Below the pieces are notes generated by a model that had not been told where the DNA came from, did no database searches, and saw only the letters and a list, made by a program, of their open reading frames with translations. The position numbers were made by a program, and so were the translations under genes. This document shows, one piece after another, positions 33,974 to 43,245 of a stretch of 64,000 bases of DNA (the stretch's first letter is position 1; every line of letters starts with the position of its first letter). The DNA is from Bacillota bacterium (GTDB lineage Bacteria > Bacillota > Clostridia > Acetivibrionales > DSM-1351): contig JAEYHZ010000038.1 in assembly GCA_023409265.1 (NCBI GenBank), forward strand, positions 62,001-126,000, read 5' to 3'.

Positions 33974-35785
33974 TCAGTTTTGTGGTTTAGTATGTGGAAT
34001 ATAGAGCGTAACAGTACTTCCTTCACCATTTTGACTGAAAACTTTAACGCCGTAATCCGATCCGAATAATATTTTAACCCTTGAATTAATGTTACTTATG
34101 CCTATGGAGGATTTCTTGTCTAATGCATCAAATTTCGGATTATCCAGCTGGCTGTTTATTAGGTCTGCGTCCATACCAATACCGTTATCGCTGACAGAAA
34201 TTTTAATGTTGCCGCAATTATCAATTTGTCCATGTATGCTTATTTTTTTATCCCCCCTTTTATTTCTCAAACCATGCTGAATAGAGTTTTCGACCAAGGG
34301 CTGAATTGAAATTCTGGGAATGCTTTCTTTTAACAGGCTGTTATCAATGTTAATATCAAAAGTTATTGTATTATTCTCCCTGACATTCATAATATAGATA
34401 TAGTTCTTTAAATGCTTAATTTCCTCTTCTATTGTAGATAAAGGTTCCTGCATATCCAGGCTGTATCTGAATAAGTTTGACAAAGCCTTGCATAATGTGC
34501 TTACAGTGTAACAGTTCTGTGATGTTGCTATCCCGCTCATTGTTTCCAAGGTATTGTACAAAAAATGGGGGTTGACCTGCGCTTGAAGAGCTTTATACTT
34601 GGCATTGTTAATTTCAATCTGAGACTGGTATTCCTCAAAAATCAAAGTTTCTATGGTATCCAGCATATTATTGAAATTCTCACCCAATTTGCCGATTTCA
34701 TCATTTTTAAGCTTCTCTACCCTAAGTGAAGTATCACCCTCTTTTATTTTAGTTATGGTCTCAACCATATTAGTAAGGGGATTGGTAATGGATCTGGCCA
34801 ATAAAATGGATGAGACAGCGAAGACAAAAATTAAAAGAATTGCAATAATAATAAGGTTTCTTGTTAATACCTGCTGATTTGTCTCCAGAAGCTTCTGCGG
34901 AGTGAGAGAGAATGCTATAAAGTTATATTTTTGATTAGGTATTGAGAAAAACTCACTTCCATTTGTCACAATATTATTCTTTATTAATAAGGAATTATTC
35001 TTTGTAAGATCCACTATATGCTGGTAATATGCTTTTTGCTTTTCGGTCATATTTCCGATCTTAATTATGGGCCTGTCGCCTTTTGCCTGGAGCCATACAA
35101 TCTGGTCATCCGAATAAACCGATTTACCTATAATTTTGTTTATTGTTTTTGGGTCTATGTCACAAACAATATAACCTATGGTTTTAGATGCATTGTTATA
35201 TAATATCTTGAAAACAAATCTTATAATATCCTCCTTTCTGTTTACATTATAATAGCTGGATATAAGCATGTTTCTTTTATCCGATTTAACATAATTATCA
35301 ACTATTTTTGCATTATTGGCATTTACATCACTGAATATATCAGCAGGGTAGGAGTACTTTGGGCTGTATGAGGCTCTATATGTACTGATAATTTCATTAT
35401 TAGTATTATAAATATAAAAGGCTTTGACATTAAAGGTTTTATTAAACACCGAAATTGCCATATGGTGTGAGAGATTATAGTTTAATTCATTTCCGTATTT
35501 ATCTCTCAAATCATTTAGAGGGATATTATTTGCAAGATCGGATATAAACTTTTCCTGGTTATATACCGTCACCATCCTGTCTTCCACAGATTTCACAAAT
35601 TCAGAGACATCGTCCTGCATGTTGGCCATTGAATTAATGCTTGCATCCCGTGCCTGAATATAGATTTGCTTTGAAGAAGAATACTCAAAGAAAATAGTCT
35701 GAACAATAAGTGCCAGCAAGGTACTTACTGTACAAAGCAACATTATTTTCATTCTCATACTGATAGAAAAATATCTTTGTTTCAT
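33974..35785 (-). CDS. YesM-type sensor histidine kinase
   Basis: The 603-residue protein has an N-terminal helix (about 13-32), an extracytoplasmic sensor domain, a second helix (about 305-325), a HAMP domain, the His-kinase motif NPHFLYNTLE (about 404) and an ATPase domain with SVSDNGIGM. I chose the ATG at 35785 with GGGGT upstream. It senses a sugar or envelope signal and phosphorylates the YesN partner encoded 10 bases downstream. Confidence 0.92.
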   Translation of the reverse strand: MKQRYFSISMRMKIMLLCTVSTLLALIVQTIFFEYSSSKQIYIQARDASINSMANMQDDVSEFVKSVEDRMVTVYNQEKFISDLANNIPLNDLRDKYGNELNYNLSHHMAISVFNKTFNVKAFYIYNTNNEIISTYRASYSPKYSYPADIFSDVNANNAKIVDNYVKSDKRNMLISSYYNVNRKEDIIRFVFKILYNNASKTIGYIVCDIDPKTINKIIGKSVYSDDQIVWLQAKGDRPIIKIGNMTEKQKAYYQHIVDLTKNNSLLIKNNIVTNGSEFFSIPNQKYNFIAFSLTPQKLLETNQQVLTRNLIIIAILLIFVFAVSSILLARSITNPLTNMVETITKIKEGDTSLRVEKLKNDEIGKLGENFNNMLDTIETLIFEEYQSQIEINNAKYKALQAQVNPHFLYNTLETMSGIATSQNCYTVSTLCKALSNLFRYSLDMQEPLSTIEEEIKHLKNYIYIMNVRENNTITFDINIDNSLLKESIPRISIQPLVENSIQHGLRNKRGDKKISIHGQIDNCGNIKISVSDNGIGMDADLINSQLDNPKFDALDKKSSIGISNINSRVKILFGSDYGVKVFSQNGEGSTVTLYIPHTKPQN

Positions 35786-36249
35786 ATAATCTACCCCAAC
35801 CTTTGAACAGTATTTTAGCAAATCAATGTTTTGGTTTTTAAAACTTATTATCATGCATTTAACAATAGTCATTTTTAGGACGGAAGCGACATTTAGAATA
35901 TTGTATTACATTTTTGTAATACAATTAAAAGCAGCCTGGAATGATTTGCAGCATATTTGTTCCATGTTCTTATGTTAACATGCTCTTACATTATACCACT
36001 CAAGGCCGGTAAAATAAAAAAAGACCATTATTTAATATAAAAAAATTATATCAATCATTAAGTTTTTATAAGTAGGATTTTATTGGATTTTTTAGTATTA
36101 AAATATTGAAAAGGAATGGAACTTCATCATTTATTCTGCAATAAAACCAACTTAAATTGCCTGACTTTTGGTATACTAAATATAAAAAACAAATATAATT
36201 TTTAGAGTTACATAAGAAGCCCTATTTTTAATTTGAGAGGATGTATTCC
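35786..36249. other. Divergent intergenic region with a palindrome
   Basis: No gene is visible. TTGTATTAC (35901-35909) and GTAATACAA (35916-35924) form an inverted repeat with a 6-base gap, an operator-like site upstream of the kinase gene. Near the other end TATACT (36172-36177) may be the -10 of the SDR gene, without a clear -35. Confidence 0.45.
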
Positions 36250-37020
36250 ATGTCACAGTTCAAGGATAAAACTGTAATAATCACCGGAGGCGGACAGGGT
36301 ATCGGACGGGTTGTAGCCCGTGCCTTTGCAGCTGAAGGTGCTAACGTTGTTATAGCGGATATTGATGAAGAAGCGGGTCTGGAAAATCAAAAACATATGA
36401 AAGGCCTGGGTTATGAGGCATATTTTATTAAAACGGATGTCTCAGACAGCGCTTCTGTGCAGGCTATGGTAAATGAGACCTTAGAAAAATACAAGGGTAT
36501 TGATGTATTGATTAATAATGCCGCAGTATCTGGCTTTGGAAACATATTCGAAATTTCAACTGAAGAGTGGGATAAGGCAATTGGCGTAAATCTTTCAGGA
36601 ATGTACTACTGCTCCAAGTTCTGTGCCCCGGTTATGCGTCACCAGGGCTGCGGAAGCATTATAAATATGGCCTCAACCAGGGCATTCATGTCGGAGCCCG
36701 ATACCGAACCCTATTCGGCCTCCAAGGGGGGCATAATAGCCTTAACCCATTCTCTGGCCATCTCTCTGGGTCAATACGGTATCAGGGTTAATTCCATCAG
36801 CCCCGGTTGGATAGATGTATCCTCCTGGAAGAAGAGTTCACAGGCAAAACAGGATACGCTGTCGGAGCAGGATCACAGGCAGCACCCTGCAGGCCGTGTG
36901 GGAATTCCGGACGATATCGCCCAGGCTTGTCTATTTCTGGCCTCAGATAAGGCGGGCTTTATAACAGGAGAAAATCTGACAGTGGACGGCGGCATGACAA
37001 AGAAAATGATTTACTGCTGA
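36250..37020 (+). CDS. Short-chain dehydrogenase/reductase
   Basis: The 256-residue NAD(P)-dependent oxidoreductase has a TGGGQGIG nucleotide-binding turn, NNAAVSG, a catalytic Ser in INMAST and YSASK. Asp in VIADIDEE after the second strand favours NAD. The ATG at 36250 has GAGAGGA at proper distance; an ATG 9 bases earlier abuts that site. The substrate is unknown, possibly a sugar or polyol given the neighbours. The next gene is convergent and 18 bases away. Confidence 0.9.
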   Translation: MSQFKDKTVIITGGGQGIGRVVARAFAAEGANVVIADIDEEAGLENQKHMKGLGYEAYFIKTDVSDSASVQAMVNETLEKYKGIDVLINNAAVSGFGNIFEISTEEWDKAIGVNLSGMYYCSKFCAPVMRHQGCGSIINMASTRAFMSEPDTEPYSASKGGIIALTHSLAISLGQYGIRVNSISPGWIDVSSWKKSSQAKQDTLSEQDHRQHPAGRVGIPDDIAQACLFLASDKAGFITGENLTVDGGMTKKMIYC

Positions 37021-37037
37021 CTCAACACTTTATTTTG

Positions 37038-37916
37038 TTAACCCTCAACAGGAAATATTTTATCGTTAACAGCTATAACAGCTTTGTAATACTTTTTTGG
37101 CGATGCTCCGAACATTTTTGAAAAAGCTCTTACAAAGCTGGAATAATCATTAAATCCGCACTGGCTGGCTGCTTCAGATGGAGCAGCACCTGTTTTGATA
37201 AGCTCAGCACTCTTTTGCATTCTTTTATTGTTTACGTAACTATGTATTGAATAACCGGTATTTGCTTTAAATTTATGCATGAGATAATACTTATTTATAT
37301 AAAACATTGCAGCAAGGTTTGAGATGCCCAAGTCCCCATCAAGGTTTGAATTTATATATTGAATTACCTTTTGAATTTGTTCGTCATATTCCACTTCTAT
37401 ACTCTCTACCTGCTTATCGGGCTTAAGCTGAAGCCGGTTTACATATACCATAAACTGTACAAACAAGGCGTTTCCTAATATTACCGAACCAAACTGTTTA
37501 TTCTTTATTTCATTTTCAATTCTTGAGAGAATGGCTTTTATGGAGCTGAGGGAATTCTCACCCAGTCTGACCAGATGGCGGTTTTCCCTGGCTATATTAA
37601 AGCAGGTCAAAAGATCATTTTCGGCATTTCCGTGCTCTTCGAGAAATGCGTTATTAATCCAGATAACTATCCTCTCATACTCCTCATCAGGGGCTATAAT
37701 AGGCTTATGAACCTGGTTTCCGGGAACAAAAAGCACATCCCAGGGCTTTAGTTTATAAGATTTACCTTCAATATTGTATACTACGTTTCCATCAATAAAA
37801 ATAATTATTTTACTAAAATCATGGTAATGGTGCTCAAACTGTATGTTAGTTTTATCTCTCAAGTGAAAAAATTTAAAATCATTATGTAAATATCCTCGTT
37901 TAATTCCCTGTTGCAT
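37038..37916 (-). CDS. AraC family regulator with N-terminal cupin domain
   Basis: The 292-residue protein has a sugar-sensing cupin domain at 1-150 (HYHDFSKIIIFIDG, PWDVLFVPGNQVHKP) and two C-terminal helix-turn-helix motifs (LAAMFYINKYYLMHKFK and CGFNDYSSFVRAFSKMFG). GGAG lies upstream of the ATG. It is transcribed divergently from the DMT transporter gene at 38128 and may control it. The ligand is unknown. Confidence 0.92.
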   Translation of the reverse strand: MQQGIKRGYLHNDFKFFHLRDKTNIQFEHHYHDFSKIIIFIDGNVVYNIEGKSYKLKPWDVLFVPGNQVHKPIIAPDEEYERIVIWINNAFLEEHGNAENDLLTCFNIARENRHLVRLGENSLSSIKAILSRIENEIKNKQFGSVILGNALFVQFMVYVNRLQLKPDKQVESIEVEYDEQIQKVIQYINSNLDGDLGISNLAAMFYINKYYLMHKFKANTGYSIHSYVNNKRMQKSAELIKTGAAPSEAASQCGFNDYSSFVRAFSKMFGASPKKYYKAVIAVNDKIFPVEG

Positions 37917-38127
37917 GTTGATTCTCCATTCTATAAATTATCCCATCTTTAGTAATGATTAAATAAAACGAATTTTTAATTTAATCATGCTTTAATTCTA
38001 TTATATGCTTGAAAAAAAAGAAATGGGAATATAGCAGCTTTTGCATATTTTTTAACATTTTATGCAATAAAGTTTGCGAAAACTTAGAATATAATGTTAG
38101 TGTAAACAACTTTAATTGGAGGCAGCT

Positions 38128-39051
38128 ATGAAAATCATCACCAGGAATAACGCTCAGTTTTTTTTACTATTAAATGCCCTGTTCTGGGGTTCATCCTACA
38201 TATGGCAAAAAATGCTGTTAAGTTTCCTGCCATCGTTCTCAATTTTATTTATTTGCGCAGTAATAGGTTTAGCTGCAACCTACCTGATTTTCAGAAAGCA
38301 ATTGAATAATTTCAGTAAAAAAGCTGTTATTATCAGTACCTTGATCAGCCTTGTATCAGTTATAAGCAACACCTTCTGTATGCTGGCCCTGAAAAGAACC
38401 TCGGGTTCAAACACAGCTTTTATTGTTCAACTGTCAATAGTTATAACACCCATAATTATGGCAATACTTGAGAAAAAATCACCTTCGGCCAAAACCATTG
38501 TACTGGCCATTTCAGCAATGGCCGGAATTTACCTCATTACCTGTGCCGGAAAGGGGTTGAATATTAATCTCGGCGATATCTTCGCTTTGTGTAATGCAAT
38601 ATTCTTCTCATTATTCCTGGCTTTGCAGAAGAAGTTTTCCCAGATAATAAACCCTATACAGTTCACCTTTGTACAACACGCCACAAATCTTGTAATGTTT
38701 TTTGGATTGGCCATGATCTTTGAAGCAGGAAGCATTACATTTTCAAATGCTCTTAGCCCCATATTCTTCCTGCTGATTGGGCTGAACGCAATGGTTACAA
38801 TATTTACAGCTTTATTCCAAAGCTCGGCAATAAAATATGTAAGGCCGGAAAATGCAACCATTCTATATGCCTTTGAACCTGTCACAACTGCCCTTCTGGG
38901 TGCAATACTGCTTGGAGAACACTTTTCAGGAATTGCATCCATTATAGGCTGTGTAGTTATTCTGCTGACAGTTATTGTATCAGCTGTAAAACCCCCAAGG
39001 TTTATTGTTAAGAAATGGGTTAAATTAAGAATTACATCAAATATAAGATAA
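38128..39051 (+). CDS. DMT superfamily (EamA) transporter
   Basis: The 307-residue protein has ten predicted helices in two EamA repeats, with LLNALFWGSSYIWQKML in the first and APEN-like ENATILYAFEPVTTALLG in the second. It exports or exchanges small metabolites; the substrate is unknown. I chose the ATG at 38128 because GGAGG is 6 bases upstream. A bidirectional terminator follows. The divergent AraC gene is a likely regulator. Confidence 0.9.
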   Translation: MKIITRNNAQFFLLLNALFWGSSYIWQKMLLSFLPSFSILFICAVIGLAATYLIFRKQLNNFSKKAVIISTLISLVSVISNTFCMLALKRTSGSNTAFIVQLSIVITPIIMAILEKKSPSAKTIVLAISAMAGIYLITCAGKGLNINLGDIFALCNAIFFSLFLALQKKFSQIINPIQFTFVQHATNLVMFFGLAMIFEAGSITFSNALSPIFFLLIGLNAMVTIFTALFQSSAIKYVRPENATILYAFEPVTTALLGAILLGEHFSGIASIIGCVVILLTVIVSAVKPPRFIVKKWVKLRITSNIR

Positions 39052-39071
39052 TACTGAATTTCTGATGGTAG

Positions 39072-39117
39072 CAAAAACACGTATGTTGACAATAAATGCA
39101 TACATACGTGTTTTTTG
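39072..39117. terminator. Bidirectional terminator
   Basis: AAACACGTATGT pairs with ACATACGTGTTT across a 13-base loop, with T-runs on both strands (TTTTTTGTTTT on plus, TTTTTGC on minus). It ends both the DMT gene and the convergent secreted-protein gene. Confidence 0.85.
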
Positions 39118-39141
39118 TTTTCATAAATCCTTTTAAAATAA

Positions 39142-39657
39142 TCAGTTTTCAGGCTTTCTGAGTTTGTGCATGAACCGTGGCGGTTGCTTTCCATCCCAGT
39201 CTTTCAGATCTTTGTTGAACTCTTCAAGAAGCTTTGCTCCCTCTTCTTTTGTAAGCTTTCCTTCTGTAATCTGATTGTCCAGGTGTGTGTTGAATTTTTT
39301 TGAGAGATGTTCTTTCTTTTCAGGCAGAGATAGACTGTTGAACTCGTTTATTTTCGTAATATGCTCGTCAAGTTTCTTTGTAATCTTGTCAGCCTCTTCT
39401 TTGGTTATCTTACCTTCGGTGAAATCCTTCCGTACTCTTTCTTTTCTCTCTTCAAGCCTTTTTATCGGATCCTTTCGGCACTTGTCACACTTGTCGCCTT
39501 TACCGCCTTTATCGCCCTTGTCGCCCTTTAAAATTTCTTTATTGTTTTCAAGCTGACTGTTGGACTCAGCACCTGTAGCAGGTGTTTCAGCAAAAGCAGT
39601 GAATGACATTATTGAAATTATAAAAGCGATAGTGACAAGTATTTGAAGCTTTTTCAA
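39142..39657 (-). CDS. Secreted charged protein with GDKGDK segment and two TKEEA repeats
   Basis: The 171-residue protein has a signal peptide (about 1-24, ending in AFA). A glycine/lysine segment with KGDKGDKGGKGDKCDKC follows, then two related helical units, EGKITKEEADKITKKL and EGKLTKEEGAKLLEEF, like DUF2680-type secreted proteins. I chose a TTG start at 39657 because AAGGAGGTGAT, a full match to the 16S tail, lies 4 bases upstream; a GTG 9 bases earlier would be inside that site. It is followed upstream by a two-component system that might control it. Function unknown. Confidence 0.8.
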   Translation of the reverse strand: MKKLQILVTIAFIISIMSFTAFAETPATGAESNSQLENNKEILKGDKGDKGGKGDKCDKCRKDPIKRLEERKERVRKDFTEGKITKEEADKITKKLDEHITKINEFNSLSLPEKKEHLSKKFNTHLDNQITEGKLTKEEGAKLLEEFNKDLKDWDGKQPPRFMHKLRKPEN

Positions 39658-39744
39658 TACTATCACCTCCTTCCAATAATATCTTTCTCATCTATTGTGT
39701 AAATATTGTGTACATTTTGTAAATTCAGTTTTCCAATTATTACC

Positions 39745-41223
39745 TTATGCGACAAGATCACATTCAAACCAGAACAATACACCTTCAGGTCTGTTTTCAA
39801 CACCATAAGCGTTGTTATGTGCTTTCTGAACTGCTTTTACAATAGACAGGCCAAGTCCTGTACCACCATAAGCTCTTGTTCTGGCTTTATCAACCTTGTA
39901 AAAGCTCAGCCAGATATTCTCCAAAGCTTGTTCAGGTATATTCAGACCTGAGTTGTATACTTCAACCCGTACTTTATCACCTATAACCTTTGTGTTTAAA
40001 TTTATTATTTTTCTATTATCGAGATGGTTCAAAGCATTACTAATGTAATTCATCAGCACCTGCTCCGTCAAATAATAATCGGCATTTATCCGTACATATT
40101 CATTGTGGTTTTCCTCAAAGCTTACCCTGGCTCCCTTTTCTGCAAATAAGAGGGAATTCTTCTTCAGCAGGTTTCTAATCAACTCACAAATATAGAATTC
40201 CTCCCTGTCAAGAGCGATGTTATTAAATTCAAGCTCGGACAGCTCAAGGAGTTTTCTGACCATATTATTCATTTTGTTGGCTTCATCAATTATAACCTCA
40301 CAGTAGTAATTCTTATTTTCCTCATCATCGTTCACATTAAGCCTTAGTCCTTCAGCGTACCCCTGTACCAAAGCTATGGGTGTCTTTAATTCATGAGAAA
40401 CATTACTGATAAACACTTTTCGCATTTCATCTATTTGTCTTTCCTTTTCAATATCCTGCATCAGTTTATAATTGGCTGCTTTTAGCTCTCCAATGGATTT
40501 TTCCAGTTGATCCGAAAGCGAATTTATACTTTCACCGAGAGTGCCTATTTCATCATTAATCTTTCCATCATATTTCTCCTGAAAATCCAATACCGCCATT
40601 TTTTTTGCAATCCCGTTAAGCTTTACAATTGGCTTTGTCAGTCGGGTGGACAGCAGGAAAATGAATATTCCTCCCAGTATAACAGTTAAAATACCTGTTA
40701 TAATATAAAACCTGATAGCTATTTTTGCACTCTCCTGTATTGCCGCTACCGGCGTCCCCAGGTATACATAAACATTATCATCAATCTGACCGTAAAGAGA
40801 GACAAAACTGGACTCCATTCTATTATCAAACCGTTTCTCAATTAATGGCTTATCCTTTGTTATTTTTTTAAGCTTTTTCTCTAGATTTTTCCATTCACCG
40901 ATAGGTTCCTTGGGATCAATACGAAAATTTCTGACACCCATAATTCTCTGTCTGGACTGATACAGAACATTTAAATCTCTATCGAAAAAAACAATCCCAA
41001 TACCTTTAAGGCTTTCTATCTTTTCAACATCAAGCATTACATTTTCCTTATCCTTTTGATAGGCATTGAGAATAATATCAAAGCTTTGGAGCATAACATC
41101 CTCTTTTTTGCTGTAGTAATATTTTTCAAGCAAAGTAGTGCTTAATATTAACGAAAGCGTTACAAAAAAAACGATTAATCCAAAAAACGTACCAAATAAT
41201 TTTGTTTTAAGAGATATTTTCAT
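39745..41223 (-). CDS. Sensor histidine kinase with HAMP domain
   Basis: The 492-residue kinase has helices at about 8-30 and 165-185 flanking an extracytoplasmic domain, then HAMP, the phospho-accepting His in SHELKTPIALVQGYAEG (about 277) and an ATPase domain with GTGLGLSIV. Its ATG overlaps the response regulator stop by 4 bases. The signal is unknown; the sensor domain is small and charged. Its likely partner is the OmpR-type regulator just upstream. Confidence 0.93.
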   Translation of the reverse strand: MKISLKTKLFGTFFGLIVFFVTLSLILSTTLLEKYYYSKKEDVMLQSFDIILNAYQKDKENVMLDVEKIESLKGIGIVFFDRDLNVLYQSRQRIMGVRNFRIDPKEPIGEWKNLEKKLKKITKDKPLIEKRFDNRMESSFVSLYGQIDDNVYVYLGTPVAAIQESAKIAIRFYIITGILTVILGGIFIFLLSTRLTKPIVKLNGIAKKMAVLDFQEKYDGKINDEIGTLGESINSLSDQLEKSIGELKAANYKLMQDIEKERQIDEMRKVFISNVSHELKTPIALVQGYAEGLRLNVNDDEENKNYYCEVIIDEANKMNNMVRKLLELSELEFNNIALDREEFYICELIRNLLKKNSLLFAEKGARVSFEENHNEYVRINADYYLTEQVLMNYISNALNHLDNRKIINLNTKVIGDKVRVEVYNSGLNIPEQALENIWLSFYKVDKARTRAYGGTGLGLSIVKAVQKAHNNAYGVENRPEGVLFWFECDLVA

Positions 41224-41894
41224 TTTGCTACCTCAAATTTATAACCCAGACCTCTGATGGTTTGAATGTAATCTCCTTTTTTTCCAAGCTTCAACCGAAG
41301 CTTTTTTATGTGAGTATCAACAGTTCTGGCATCGCCGAAATATTCATAATCCCATACAGAATTAAGAATTTTATCTCTGGATAAGGCAATTCCGGCATTA
41401 TCACATAAGTACAACAGCAGCTCAAACTCTTTCGGAGTAAGTCCTATTTCTTCACCTTCTGAATACACCGTATGGGCGGACTGGTCTATTTCCAACCCGT
41501 TGTATATTCTTTTTTCACTGATGGTTACATTATACCTTTTTAATACAGCCTGAACTCTTGCAATCAATATCATGGGACTGAAAGGTTTTGTTATGTACTC
41601 GTCCGCGCCCAGCCCAAAACCAAAAAGTTCATCAGCCTCGGTACTTTTGGCAGTAAGCATTATTACTGGAAGCTTTGAATGCTCCCGAATATGCCTTAAC
41701 ACCTCCCAACCGTCTATCCCGGGCATCATAACATCCAGAATAATTAATGAGATGGTATCACCAATTGTATTGAATACTTCTATGGCCTGTTGTCCGTTTT
41801 CAGCTTCCATGACGTTATAGCCCTGCCGTTTAAGAAAGTCCGATACCAGTCTTCTCATTCTTTCCTCATCATCAGCGATCAATATTTTTACCAT
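41220..41894 (-). CDS. OmpR/PhoB family response regulator
   Basis: The 224-residue protein has a receiver domain with Asp in LIILDVMMPG (about 53) and Lys in YITKPFSP, then a winged-helix domain with TPKEFELLLYL and DARTVDTHIKKLRLKLG. GAGGGTG precedes the ATG. It is the first gene of a two-gene operon with its kinase. Targets may include the secreted protein at 39142, which is inferred only from position. Confidence 0.94.
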   Translation of the reverse strand: MVKILIADDEERMRRLVSDFLKRQGYNVMEAENGQQAIEVFNTIGDTISLIILDVMMPGIDGWEVLRHIREHSKLPVIMLTAKSTEADELFGFGLGADEYITKPFSPMILIARVQAVLKRYNVTISEKRIYNGLEIDQSAHTVYSEGEEIGLTPKEFELLLYLCDNAGIALSRDKILNSVWDYEYFGDARTVDTHIKKLRLKLGKKGDYIQTIRGLGYKFEVAK

Positions 41895-42037
41895 TCCAGC
41901 ACCCTCTCATCAATTTATTTTAACTGTAAAAATTAAACTGTCTGAAATCATTATAAGTATTAATTGTGAACAATAAGTGAACTTTACCAGGAAATTTTGA
42001 TATCACCTGTTTTTAAATTAACTTTGATCAGATCATA

Positions 42038-42081
42038 GAAAAAACCGGCATACAATGTACTGCTGCTGCAAACCGGTTTTC
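42038..42081 (-). terminator. Terminator of the dedA-like gene
   Basis: AAAACCGG near 42040 pairs with CCGGTTTT near 42073 around a GC-rich loop. On the minus strand the stem is followed by TTTTTTC. It lies about 55 bases after the stop codon of the DedA gene. Confidence 0.8.
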
Positions 42082-42134
42082 AACAATAATTTTCTATTAA
42101 GTTTTACAATTATTTAAGTATATAAATGCTGCGA

Positions 42135-42782
42135 TTACCTGGCAGTTGAGGATTTTCTCTCTTTCAAGTAGGTAACAACTCCAGGTACCAGTGAGATAAA
42201 TATGATTGCCAGAATTACCAGACTGAAATTATTTTCAACCACCGGCATATTTCCAAAGAAGAAACCTCCAAAGGAAAATAGTGCAACCCACGCAATACCG
42301 CCTATAACATTGTAGCTGAGAAACTTTGAATAGCTCATGGAGCCCATTCCGGCAACAAAGGGAGCAAAGGTTCTAATAATAGGTATAAATCTTGCTATTA
42401 TAATGGTTTTACCACCATGCTTTTCATAAAAATTATGGGTTTTAATAAGATACTCTTTTTTCAGGAATTTTACATTATCCTTTTTAAAAACAGCAGGTCC
42501 AATAAATTTACCGATGTGGTAATTGCAGGTATCACCCAATATGGCAGCTGCTATAAGCACAGCAATTATAACCGGAAAATTAAGTTCACCGCTGGCTGCT
42601 AAAGCTCCAACAACAAAAATCATAGAGTCACCGGGAAGGAATGGTGTTATGACCAGACCTGTCTCACAGAAAACTACAAGGAATAAAATCAGATATGTCC
42701 ATAACTGGAAATCTTGTGCAAGTTGTGTCAGATTCTTGTCCAAATGCATTACAAAATCAATGAATTGAAGTATAAGGTTCAT
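42135..42782 (-). CDS. DedA family membrane protein (VTT domain)
   Basis: This 215-residue protein has the DedA motifs ETGLVITPFLPGDS, the basic FIPIIRTFAPFVAG and GGIAWVALFSFGG, with reentrant and membrane helices. Bacterial DedA proteins are linked to undecaprenyl-phosphate or phospholipid flipping and envelope homeostasis. GAGG lies before the ATG. It is a single-gene unit. Confidence 0.93.
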   Translation of the reverse strand: MNLILQFIDFVMHLDKNLTQLAQDFQLWTYLILFLVVFCETGLVITPFLPGDSMIFVVGALAASGELNFPVIIAVLIAAAILGDTCNYHIGKFIGPAVFKKDNVKFLKKEYLIKTHNFYEKHGGKTIIIARFIPIIRTFAPFVAGMGSMSYSKFLSYNVIGGIAWVALFSFGGFFFGNMPVVENNFSLVILAIIFISLVPGVVTYLKERKSSTAR

Positions 42783-43142
42783 AATCAGGCCTCTTTTTTA
42801 TTATTTATGCATTCTAAAATGCATATGGAGTAAAATACATAATATTTCATCATTGACTATCTTATTATGTAATCATTTCGTAGCCCGGCACCAGCTGCAA
42901 CAATAATGCAAAACTGCAAAACTTCAAAGCGGCCAAATGCGGCACTATAATCTTACTCTTTCATTATTATATTCAATATGTTTTCAGTTTTTGCAACTTT
43001 TGAGTATAATAATATATATACATAAATTTAACCTAAAAGTCTGATTGTGTATACCATTTATTCAGAAATTAATTATTTGTTAACAATTACTGGATTTCTG
43101 CCCCTTTATATAGTGCTTATAACCTGGTTAAGGCCACATGAG
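42783..43142. other. Non-coding region upstream of the dedA-like gene
   Basis: No gene is visible. A consensus TATAAT on the minus strand (42971-42966) with TTGCAA 19 bases upstream is a weak promoter candidate, about 185 bases from the dedA-like start. The sequence is otherwise AT-rich and unremarkable. Confidence 0.35.
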
Positions 43143-43193
43143 AAAAAGCCGTGAAGGGATAAGCCTTTCAGCTCAGCTCCTCACAGCTTTTCG
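43143..43193 (-). terminator. Terminator of the ferritin-like gene
   Basis: AAAAGCCGTGAAGG pairs with TCCTCACAGCTTTT with two G-U type positions. On the minus strand CTTTTTCTC follows. It lies about 55 bases past the stop codon at 43246. Confidence 0.75.
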
Positions 43194-43245
43194 GACAACT
43201 GTAACCCACTATAAATTTTCACTATGCAACTCCGTTATAAGCTTA

